Assembly: GCA_019510535.1 (NCBI GenBank)
Contig: JAEKKE010000317.1
Coordinates: 1 to 12,350 of the forward strand
Origin: Acidobacteriota bacterium
GTDB lineage: Bacteria > Acidobacteriota > Terriglobia > Terriglobales > Acidobacteriaceae
Direction: 5' to 3'
DNA length: 12,350 nt
In this document: positions 5,693 through 12,350 of the stretch, piece by piece
How the letters are laid out: each line of letters begins with the position of its first letter
How positions within the stretch are numbered: the stretch's first letter is position 1
Notes under the pieces: model-generated
The model's input: the letters and a program-made list of their open reading frames with translations, nothing else
What the model was told of the DNA's origin: nothing
Databases searched by the model: none
Position numbers and translations under genes: made by a program

Positions 5693-6718
5693 TCACCCCT
5701 CATGCGTGGTTTGCAGTTCTTCCACAATCACCTTTGCGGCTTCGCGGGCGTCGGATTCTTTGTCGGGCGGGAAACTGATAGCGCCGACGCGGGCGTGGCC
5801 GCCGCCACCGTAACGTTCGCAGATCGCGGCCAGGTTCACCAGTTTCTCCACCGGCACCTTTGTCCATGGGTTGGTGCCCACAGCGACCTTTGTACGGAAC
5901 GACGACTTGCTGAGGCCGATGTTGTAGACGCCATCGGGGAAGAGATAGTACGGGATGAACTTGTTGTAGCCTTCGGTTGGCTGGTCGGTGATGTCGAATG
6001 TAATCACACCGCGCTCACACGTCGCGCGCGAACCGATCAACTCGACCGATGCCTGATGCTTGGCCAGCAATGGCTCCAGCAGATCGGCGACAAACGGCTG
6101 CTTCAGAATCTCTTCCAACGGCATCTCGGTGAGCATCGGAATCAGGCGCGGAATCAGCGTATCGTCTTGCGTGGACTCAATCACCATTGTCAGGCGCATG
6201 GCTGCTTCCTTCATGCCGACTGCTGCCTCAGCGCTCTCATACTTGGCGCCGTCCACGATATTGGCCCAATAGATAAGGTCCTTCAAGCCGCTGACATCCA
6301 TCCCAAACTTCGTGCTGGCGATATGCGCAATGAAGCTGGTGCACGAGGTGTAGGTGGGGTCGAAGAAGTGCCGCATCGTCTTCGAGCCATCGTGTTGACC
6401 CGCCTCGAAGGCAGCCTGATCTTCTTTCGTCAGGAAGGCCGACTGATGGTGGTCAAACCACCAGGTCAGTCTTGGCGAAGGCGAGTACTTGAAATCGACA
6501 ATGGCATTCTCATCGCCGACAAACTCGTCGCCATCGAACAAAGCTCCGGCACGATGCACCAGGCCCTGGTACTGATACTCCGTCGCTGTGCCGATGCACT
6601 CCCTATGGAAGCGTGTAAACAGGGACGCGGAGCATGCTCCATCAAAACATCTGTCGTGATAAAAGACGCGGCAGTTCAAATGCGGGCAAGACCTCACTCG
6701 ATCGCAGCCTGTTTTCAC
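5693..6718 (-). CDS. DHH/DHHA1-family phosphoesterase
   Basis: This soluble 341-residue member of the DHH superfamily belongs to Mn-dependent phosphoesterases that include RecJ, nano-RNases and cyclic-dinucleotide phosphodiesterases. Metal-binding motifs visible in order: HDRCFDG (21-27), VDF (74-76), the signature FDHH (88-91) and the Asp in ANIVDGA (152-158). The DHHA1-type substrate-binding motif RYGGGGHARVG is at 302-312. The set is complete, so a catalytic protein is expected; whether it acts on short RNA, a nucleotide or another phosphoester cannot be read from sequence. The start used is GTG at 6718, with a TAG four codons upstream; a GTG seven codons later is possible because neither has a clear ribosome site. 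It lies 36 bases after the acetyltransferase gene and is the last gene of the antiporter operon. Confidence 0.88.
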   Translation of the reverse strand: MKTGCDRVRSCPHLNCRVFYHDRCFDGACSASLFTRFHRECIGTATEYQYQGLVHRAGALFDGDEFVGDENAIVDFKYSPSPRLTWWFDHHQSAFLTKEDQAAFEAGQHDGSKTMRHFFDPTYTSCTSFIAHIASTKFGMDVSGLKDLIYWANIVDGAKYESAEAAVGMKEAAMRLTMVIESTQDDTLIPRLIPMLTEMPLEEILKQPFVADLLEPLLAKHQASVELIGSRATCERGVITFDITDQPTEGYNKFIPYYLFPDGVYNIGLSKSSFRTKVAVGTNPWTKVPVEKLVNLAAICERYGGGGHARVGAISFPPDKESDAREAAKVIVEELQTTHEG

Positions 6719-6754
6719 TGCGAACTTCTAAGCATAGTGATCGGGCGGGAGGTG

Positions 6755-7312
6755 TCAAGCAAGCTGCATCCCGCGGAAGTTGATATTCCTGGTGTGGGTG
6801 AAGCCCAGCCGCTCGTAGATCGCAATGGCGCGGTGATTTGCAGCCGCCGCATGCAGGTAGCTTTCCGCGCCCGCATTGCGGTGTTCGGCCATCACATGAC
6901 GGATCAACGTAGCGGCATATCCCTTCCCGGTGTGTTGCGGATGCGTGCAGACAGCACTGATCTCGCGCCAGCCCGGCAGCGAGACCCTCACCCCGGCCAT
7001 GGCAATCAACTCTCCCTCGACGCGAAGACCGTAGTACCGCCCCAGTTTCCAGGTCGCGGAACGAAAATAACCGGGAAAGGCCACATCAGTCAGGGCAACC
7101 ATCTCATGCGCCTCGGCTTCGCCAAGGAGAATGACCTCGTCGCTGAAGGCCGCCACAGAAGAATCGCCGTCGAAGTGCATCTGCACGCCCGGGAGAAGAA
7201 CACTCTCCACCAGGCCATCCACAGCAGCCAGATCGTCGCCGGTGAGATAGACCTTTTCGCCGGGATGAACCAGACCGCTCCAGAAGGGATTGGTAAAGTC
7301 AGGATGGCTCAT
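6755..7312 (-). CDS. GNAT-family N-acetyltransferase (FR47-like)
   Basis: This 185-residue acyl-CoA-dependent acetyltransferase has an unknown substrate. The acetyl-CoA pyrophosphate-binding motif is HTGKGYA (127-133), preceded by the usual strand EISAVCTHP (117-125), and the C-terminal motif IYERLGF (165-171) is also typical. The N-terminal third (NPFWSGL..., then a stretch of acidic and hydrophobic residues to about 70) is less conserved and likely completes the substrate pocket. Start: ATG at 7312 overlaps the TGA of the antiporter gene (ATGA), with GAGAGG about eight bases upstream inside the antiporter coding sequence, so translation is probably coupled. The FR47-like assignment is by eye. 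Confidence 0.9.
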   Translation of the reverse strand: MSHPDFTNPFWSGLVHPGEKVYLTGDDLAAVDGLVESVLLPGVQMHFDGDSSVAAFSDEVILLGEAEAHEMVALTDVAFPGYFRSATWKLGRYYGLRVEGELIAMAGVRVSLPGWREISAVCTHPQHTGKGYAATLIRHVMAEHRNAGAESYLHAAAANHRAIAIYERLGFTHTRNINFRGMQLA

Positions 7313-8895
7313 AGTGGCGCCTCTCTGCGGGCTTCGCTCAGATCGAGCTCACGCTCGATCTTGCGCTGCACCTCGTCGCTGATGCGTCCCTCGTCGCGCA
7401 GGCGGAGAAGCGCATTGCGCTCGGTATGAATGGCGGCGAGCGCGACCTCGCGATAGCGGTGCGAATGACCTTCGGTCGTATCGGGATCGCCGCAGTCGGT
7501 CACTGCCTCCAGGCGATGCTCATATTGATGGATCAGATCTTCGTAGGCGTGCCCGGCGTGATCCCCGGCGCGATCCCGGCTCTCCTGCAGATAGGCCAGC
7601 GCCTCTTCCAGTACAAGCTTGCGCGCCTCGTTCTCTTCGCAGTCGGGACCGCTCTGATTATCGAGACCCAGCGCACGAATGACCTTCGGCAGCGTAAGCC
7701 CCTGCAGCACGACCGTGACAAAGATGACGCAGAAGGTCAGAAAGACGATCAGGTTCTTCTGCTGGATCTGCTCTGGCAGCGAGAGAGCGGCAGCCAGAGC
7801 GACGACACCGCGCATTCCTGTCCATCCCACGACAAACGATGCTTTCATGGCGGGGTAAGGCACGTGCTGCCGGAGCAGACGCCGGCGGATAAAGTAGGCG
7901 ACGCGCGAACCGGGAGCGACCCAGACAAGGCGCAGGACGATCAGCGCGACAGAGAGGATGATGCCGTTCCGGATCATCTCCATGTGGCTATAGCCCTTGA
8001 TGCCGGCCAGCACGGTAGGCAGTTGCAACCCGATGAGAACGAAGACCAGGCCGTTGAGCGTGAACTCCAGGGTCTCCCACACGGCATAGGCCTGCATGCG
8101 GACCTGGGGCGAGAAGATACGGGCTGCCTGCTGGCCGAGGTAGAGACCGCAGGCCACCACGGCCAGGACTCCTGAGGCTTTGACCTCTTCCGCAGCAAGA
8201 TAGGCGCCGTAGGGGACGACCAGCCCAAGAGCGATCTCAACCGGGCCATCGTCGATCCAGTGCTCCAGACGAGTAAAGACGACTCCAAGCAGCAGGCCAA
8301 CACCGACACCACCGACCACCAGCCAGAGCAGCCGGAGAAGCCCGCCGGTAATCGTGGGGGTTGTACCGTGCAACATGAGGTCGAGGCCGAACTCCAGCGC
8401 CAGAAGGCCGGTGGCGTCATTCAACAGGCTTTCACCTTCGAGCACGTCTACGATGCGGCGTGGCAGCCCCAGGCGCTTGGCGATGGCGCTGGCGGCGATA
8501 GCGTCGGTCGGCGAGACGACAGCCCCCAGAAGCACGCCGGCGCGCCAATCGAACTCCTTCAAAAGCCAGCGGTTAGCCACCCAGGCGACGCCGATGACGG
8601 TAAATCCAACCAGACCCACGGCAAGCATGGCAATGCTGGTGAAATTGAAACGGAAGTCGCGCCACGAGGTCTGCCATGCAGCCGAATAGAGCAGCGGAGG
8701 CAGAAAGACCAGAAAGACGATATCCGGATTCAGAGGAATAGCCGGAAGGTGCGGTACAAAACTGAGCAGCAGGCCGCCGATCACCAAAACAATGGGATAC
8801 GGCTTCTGCCACCGCCGGGCCACACCCGCGATCGAAGCGACGAAGGCCAGCAAAAGCATCAGCACCAGTTCCAGCGAGTGCAGATTTCCACCCAT
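7309..8895 (-). CDS. CPA1-family Na+/H+ antiporter
   Basis: This 528-residue inner-membrane monovalent cation/proton exchanger is related to NhaP-type and a_cpa1 proteins and serves pH and sodium homeostasis. About 11-12 hydrophobic segments cover residues 8-405. Signature elements are FLPPLLY (64-70), VVSPTDA (126-132, with the transport Asp131), EGESLLNDATGL (153-164, with the Asn-Asp pair) and WTGMRGVV (358-365). The last roughly 120 residues are a hydrophilic, charged, helical cytoplasmic tail, commonly regulatory in this family. The start ATG has only a weak ribosome site. It is the first gene of the operon with the GNAT and DHH genes and is divergent from the acylase with only 41 bases between, so promoters for both must overlap that gap or the gene starts. 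Confidence 0.94.
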   Translation of the reverse strand: MGGNLHSLELVLMLLLAFVASIAGVARRWQKPYPIVLVIGGLLLSFVPHLPAIPLNPDIVFLVFLPPLLYSAAWQTSWRDFRFNFTSIAMLAVGLVGFTVIGVAWVANRWLLKEFDWRAGVLLGAVVSPTDAIAASAIAKRLGLPRRIVDVLEGESLLNDATGLLALEFGLDLMLHGTTPTITGGLLRLLWLVVGGVGVGLLLGVVFTRLEHWIDDGPVEIALGLVVPYGAYLAAEEVKASGVLAVVACGLYLGQQAARIFSPQVRMQAYAVWETLEFTLNGLVFVLIGLQLPTVLAGIKGYSHMEMIRNGIILSVALIVLRLVWVAPGSRVAYFIRRRLLRQHVPYPAMKASFVVGWTGMRGVVALAAALSLPEQIQQKNLIVFLTFCVIFVTVVLQGLTLPKVIRALGLDNQSGPDCEENEARKLVLEEALAYLQESRDRAGDHAGHAYEDLIHQYEHRLEAVTDCGDPDTTEGHSHRYREVALAAIHTERNALLRLRDEGRISDEVQRKIERELDLSEARREAPL

Positions 8896-8936
8896 CTCAG
8901 CAGCATACCGGAGCGTCGGTTAGACTCAAGCTGACC
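8896..8936. promoter_or_regulatory. Short divergent intergenic region
   Basis: These 41 bases separate the starts of the antiporter (-) and acylase (+) genes. They must contain or border the 5' ends of both transcripts. Neither start has a good Shine-Dalgarno sequence, and no -35/-10 pair stands out, which fits very short or leaderless mRNAs or promoters lying inside the opposite gene. Confidence 0.4.
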
Positions 8937-11429
8937 ATGGAAGTAACCGACCTCCAGGCTGTTGCGACCTCCTCAGAGCGCAGACGCCGGATTTTGAAGT
9001 ACGTTGGCATCAGCGCCGGCGTTGTTCTGGTTCTAGTGCTGATCGCCGGCGTCTCATTGCGGCTGTGGCTGTCACATGCTCTCAATGCGAGTCTGCCGCA
9101 GGTGGACGGAACCGTGCACACGCGCGGGGTTAGCACAGCCGTCAAAGTAGAACGTACAGCAGAGGGAATGCCGGCGATCCACGCGGGCAATTTGCACGAT
9201 CTCGCCTTCGCGCAGGGATATGTCACCGCGGAGGACCGCCTGTGGCAGATGGACATGCTGCGGCGTTATGCCGAAGGGCGCCTCTCGGAGATCCTCGGCT
9301 CCATGACGCTGGAGCATGACCGGGCACAACGCTATCTGCAACTGGGAGCCGCTGCCGATGCCGCGCTTCCTCACATAGCACCGGACCAGATGCAGTTGCT
9401 GAATGCGTACGCCGATGGTGTGAATGCGTTCATCGCCGAGAGCGAGGGACATCTGCCGCTGGAGTTCCGGCTGCTGCACTATTCCCCCGCGAAGTGGACA
9501 CCGCATGATTCGCTGCTGGTGGGTCTGTCAATGAGCCAGGAGCTCGCCACCTCATTCCCCACCAAGCTGGCTCGCGAGACGCTCACAGCGCGGCTGTCGC
9601 CCGAGCTGCTGGCTGATCTCTATCCGGTTGGCTCATGGCGCGACCATCCTCCCGTCGATGGCCACCCGAGTCTCTCCGCACCCAATCAGGACCCGCCTGA
9701 CGCTCCGCTGGATGAGACGCAGACGAAGCTGACGCTTCCCGCTACTTCCATCGAAGAGCTGCAGCATGTCCTTCATCCCTTCGCCTGCGACGGCTGCGTC
9801 TCCGGATCCAACAACTGGGCGGTGAGCGGAGCGCATACGGCAACAGGCAAGCCGCTGCTGTCGAACGACATGCATCTGGGGCTCGATATTCCGGGCATCT
9901 GGTATGAGACATCTCTCGAATCGCCTGAGCTGCACGCCACCGGTGTCGCTTTGCCCGGCGTGCCCTTCATCATCGTGGGCCACAATCAGCACATTGCCTG
10001 GGGCTTCACGGCATCACTCGCCGACGTACAGGATCTCTATATCGAAAAGCTGCGGAGCTCCGCAGCCAATCCGAAGCAGCGCGAGTTCCAGACACATGAA
10101 GGCAACTGGCTGCCGGTGGCGACCCGTCAGGAAGTGATCCACGTTCGCGGGGGGAAAGACGTCCCGCTGGAGATTAGCCTGACCAGCCACGGCGGACACC
10201 CCACGCCCATCATCAGCCCGATGATTCCGCGAGAACAGCGGCCGCTGGCGCTGGCATGGATCGTCTACGATCCTGAGATCACCGCCAGCCTCCCCTTCCA
10301 GGCGGTGAATCAGGCAAGCAACTACGAACAGTTCGTCACGGCCTTCCGTTCCTTCGGCGGACCATCGCTTTCAGCCGTCTACGCCGACGACCAGGGGCAT
10401 ATCGGCTTTCACGCCATCGGTAAGGTGCCGGTGCGCGGCGACGCGCAGCATCCCTCCGGCCTGTCTCCCGTTCCGATCACGGACGGCTCCTATGAGTGGA
10501 GCGGATATGTGAGCTACGACCTGATGCCGCAGGCGCTGGATCCTGAGTCCGGTGTACTCGCTACGGCGAATGCCCGCATCACGGCAGACGATGCTCCCTA
10601 TACGCTGGCGCTCGACTGGGAAAACCCTTACCGCAATGAGCGCATCTGGAAGCAGCTGCTGCCTTCCAAGGGTCTGACCGCAGCCGACATGATCAAGCTG
10701 CAACTCGACGTCTACTCTGACGGCGACCGAGTCATTGCACAGAAGCTGGCATATGCCATCGACCACTCGAAGACCAAAGACAAGCGGCTGCACCAGGCAG
10801 CCGATCTGCTGCGCGTATGGAACGGCAACATGGAGACCAACTCTCCGGCGGCAGCGATCGTGAGTGCGACGCGTACAGCGCTGTGGCCCATGCTGCTGCG
10901 GCCTCTACTGGGCAGCGATTGGAGGCTGTACCGCTGGAACTCCCGTTCGTTTGTGCAGGAGGAGTTGATCTCACACGCCCCGGCACGGTGGCTTCCGAGC
11001 CAGTACAGTGACTGGAACGATCTATTGACGGCTGCCGTCCAGGAAGGCCTGCGGGATGAACATGCTCCCGCAGACCTGTCGCACTGGAGCTATGGCGCCA
11101 TGCACCGCATCGACCTGCAGCATCCTCTCTACGGAACGAACCGGATCTTCCGCCGCATCTTCCCTGCCGCGGCCGGCCCAGGCAACTTCCCGTTGCCTGG
11201 CGACACCATTACCGTGCGTGCAGGCTCTGCGACCTTCGGCGCCAGCGAACGTTTCACGGCTGATCTTGCCGACTGGGAGAACTCGAATCTTAATGTGCCT
11301 GTCGGTCAGTCCGGCAATCCGCGCAGCGCAAACTTCCGCGACCAGTGGACTAACTGGTATGACGGTAAGCCTCTGCCCCTTCCCTGGAATACGGTGAAGG
11401 CGCAGCACATCCTTACGCTGGAACCATGA
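8937..11429 (+). CDS. Penicillin acylase family protein (Ntn hydrolase, S45)
   Basis: This 830-residue amidase precursor belongs to the penicillin G acylase / AHL acylase / glutaryl-cephalosporin acylase superfamily. Family members cut themselves into alpha and beta chains, exposing an N-terminal Ser nucleophile. A membrane anchor lies at about residues 21-45 after an Arg-rich start and has no clear signal-peptidase site, so the enzyme is probably tethered on the outer face of the membrane. The alpha part shows AQGYVTAEDRLWQMD (92-106). The autocleavage site is in SGSNNWAV (289-296) with Ser291 as expected nucleophile. Then come SNDMHL (309-314) and VPFIIVGHNQHIAWG (342-356). The C-terminal part shows YGAMHRIDLQHPL and a GQSGNPRS...DQ motif near the end, both usual in the family. 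The substrate (an N-acyl compound, acyl-homoserine lactone or peptide-like amide) cannot be told from sequence. Its stop overlaps the next gene's start. Confidence 0.93.
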   Translation: MEVTDLQAVATSSERRRRILKYVGISAGVVLVLVLIAGVSLRLWLSHALNASLPQVDGTVHTRGVSTAVKVERTAEGMPAIHAGNLHDLAFAQGYVTAEDRLWQMDMLRRYAEGRLSEILGSMTLEHDRAQRYLQLGAAADAALPHIAPDQMQLLNAYADGVNAFIAESEGHLPLEFRLLHYSPAKWTPHDSLLVGLSMSQELATSFPTKLARETLTARLSPELLADLYPVGSWRDHPPVDGHPSLSAPNQDPPDAPLDETQTKLTLPATSIEELQHVLHPFACDGCVSGSNNWAVSGAHTATGKPLLSNDMHLGLDIPGIWYETSLESPELHATGVALPGVPFIIVGHNQHIAWGFTASLADVQDLYIEKLRSSAANPKQREFQTHEGNWLPVATRQEVIHVRGGKDVPLEISLTSHGGHPTPIISPMIPREQRPLALAWIVYDPEITASLPFQAVNQASNYEQFVTAFRSFGGPSLSAVYADDQGHIGFHAIGKVPVRGDAQHPSGLSPVPITDGSYEWSGYVSYDLMPQALDPESGVLATANARITADDAPYTLALDWENPYRNERIWKQLLPSKGLTAADMIKLQLDVYSDGDRVIAQKLAYAIDHSKTKDKRLHQAADLLRVWNGNMETNSPAAAIVSATRTALWPMLLRPLLGSDWRLYRWNSRSFVQEELISHAPARWLPSQYSDWNDLLTAAVQEGLRDEHAPADLSHWSYGAMHRIDLQHPLYGTNRIFRRIFPAAAGPGNFPLPGDTITVRAGSATFGASERFTADLADWENSNLNVPVGQSGNPRSANFRDQWTNWYDGKPLPLPWNTVKAQHILTLEP

Positions 11430-12350
11430 GTCCACCGGCGTGGAAGCGACAGCTTGCGCCTGCCGCCGTCATCGCGGTGGCGGCATTTCTTGCCGTGTTG
11501 CCGCTGGTGCTGCATGGCTGCTCCTGCGGCCATGACTTCGACTTCCACCTGGTGAACTGGCTTGAGGTGCACGCGCAGTTTCAGCGTGGCGCACTGCACC
11601 CGCAATGGGCCTTCACCGCAGCCTGGGGAGCGGGAGAGCCACGCTTCGTCTTTTATCCCCCGCTTTCATGGGTGATCGGAGGCCTGCTTGGCTTCCTGAT
11701 GCCGTACACGGCCGCTCCGATTGTCTACACCTGGCTCTGCCTCTTCCTTGCGGGTGTGGCGTGTCTGCGCATGGTGTCGGCAATAGGCGGTGACGCTGTA
11801 AGCAGTCATCGCTGGATACCGGCGGCCATTGCCGTAGCGTACCTGGCGAATCCCTATCTTCTGTTCACGGCCTATGAGCGCACTGCCTACGCCGAACTGC
11901 TTGCGGCGGCATGGATGCCGCTGCTGCTGACAGCATTGCTGCGCGAGAGACCACGATGGCTGGAGATCGCCATCCCTGTGACTCTGCTGTGGCTGACAAA
12001 TGCGCCTGCTGCGGTGCTGGGATGCTATGGACTCCTGATGCTTGGCATGCTGCGGCTGGTGCTGTGGCCGCGTGCGCTACGCCGCGAGACGATCGCGCAG
12101 TTCACCCTGGGCACCCTCTTCGGTCTGCTGTTCGCGGCACTGTACATTGTGCCGGCGGTCGTCGACCGTAAATGGGTCCAGGCGGCGATGGCGATCGTCG
12201 AGGGCGTGCGGCCCGAAGACAACTTTCTCTTCGGCCACACAACCGATCCGCTGCACGATGCGGTTCTATGGCAGGCCTCGCGGATCGCGGTTGTGCTGTT
12301 CGCCGTAAGTCTCACCCTGGTGCTGTTGCTTCGCCGAGACAAGACAGCCC
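11426..12350 (+). CDS. Polytopic membrane protein with PTPS-related N-terminus (partial, 3' end cut)
   Basis: The open frame starts at ATG 11426, overlapping the acylase TGA as ATGA, and continues without a stop for 308 codons to the window end. Hydrophobic helices fall near residues 11-30, 80-98, 100-118, 130-148, 155-172, 181-208, 226-245 and 286-302. The first extracytoplasmic loop carries GHDFDFHLVNW (35-45) and then WGAGEPRFVFYPPLSW (67-82). This pattern is known from the '6-pyruvoyl-tetrahydropterin synthase-related' membrane domain, a GT-C glycosyltransferase-like fold despite its name. The early Asp-Phe-Asp would be the candidate catalytic acids by analogy with GT-C enzymes; that is inference. 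A C-rich GCSCG (31-35) follows the first helix. Overlap with the acylase suggests translational coupling. A lipid-linked sugar transfer role is plausible but unproven. Confidence 0.82.
   Translation, partial: MSPPAWKRQLAPAAVIAVAAFLAVLPLVLHGCSCGHDFDFHLVNWLEVHAQFQRGALHPQWAFTAAWGAGEPRFVFYPPLSWVIGGLLGFLMPYTAAPIVYTWLCLFLAGVACLRMVSAIGGDAVSSHRWIPAAIAVAYLANPYLLFTAYERTAYAELLAAAWMPLLLTALLRERPRWLEIAIPVTLLWLTNAPAAVLGCYGLLMLGMLRLVLWPRALRRETIAQFTLGTLFGLLFAALYIVPAVVDRKWVQAAMAIVEGVRPEDNFLFGHTTDPLHDAVLWQASRIAVVLFAVSLTLVLLLRRDKTA

Noticed and set aside
5702..7429. Open frame of 575 codons on the + strand opposite the DHH and GNAT genes
   Set aside because: The opposite strand carries two complete protein families with all key motifs. 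The + frame gives an Arg/His/Gln-rich product with no recognisable domain, typical of an antisense shadow in GC-rich genes.

Overview
This window looks like chromosomal DNA from a soil acidobacterium of the Granulicella/Terriglobus/Edaphobacter type. That is an inference. It rests on GC-rich, even codon use, the make-up of the proteins (a large penicillin-acylase-type Ntn hydrolase, a PTPS-related membrane protein, a DGPF/YCII protein) and many dispersed palindromic intergenic repeats. No tRNA, rRNA, CRISPR array, phage gene or transposase gene was seen.

Layout, left to right. Positions 1-146 are a leader with one hairpin. Next comes a + strand pair of housekeeping genes, dxr/ispC (147-1325, isoprenoid precursor synthesis) and rseP (1345-2697, site-2 intramembrane protease), ending in a rho-independent terminator at 2829-2865. 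Facing them on the - strand are a small YCII/DGPF protein (2924-3313) and, further upstream, an orphan membrane PAS histidine kinase (3630-5093). A gene-free, repeat-rich stretch follows (5094-5692). Then comes a - strand operon, transcribed antiporter (7309-8895), GNAT acetyltransferase (6755-7312), DHH-family phosphoesterase (5693-6718). Diverging from it on the + strand are a penicillin-acylase-family hydrolase (8937-11429) and an overlapping large membrane protein with a PTPS-related N-terminus. That last gene starts at 11426 and runs off the window end.

The most striking feature is a family of three same-orientation, non-coding elements of about 116 bp (2695-2810, 3516-3632, 5450-5565). 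Each is bounded by 17-bp terminal inverted repeats that begin TA-GAGC and end GCTC-TA, with a strong GGCGTTTTC/GAAAACGCC hairpin in the middle. The terminal arms covary between copies, so pairing is kept while the sequence changes. In two of the three copies the outer TAG of the element is the stop codon of the adjacent gene (rseP and the histidine kinase). The elements look like a MITE/REP-type family inserting at TA within TAG stop codons.

The other genes are recognisable families. No defence, toxin-antitoxin or other new protein system can be supported from this sequence.
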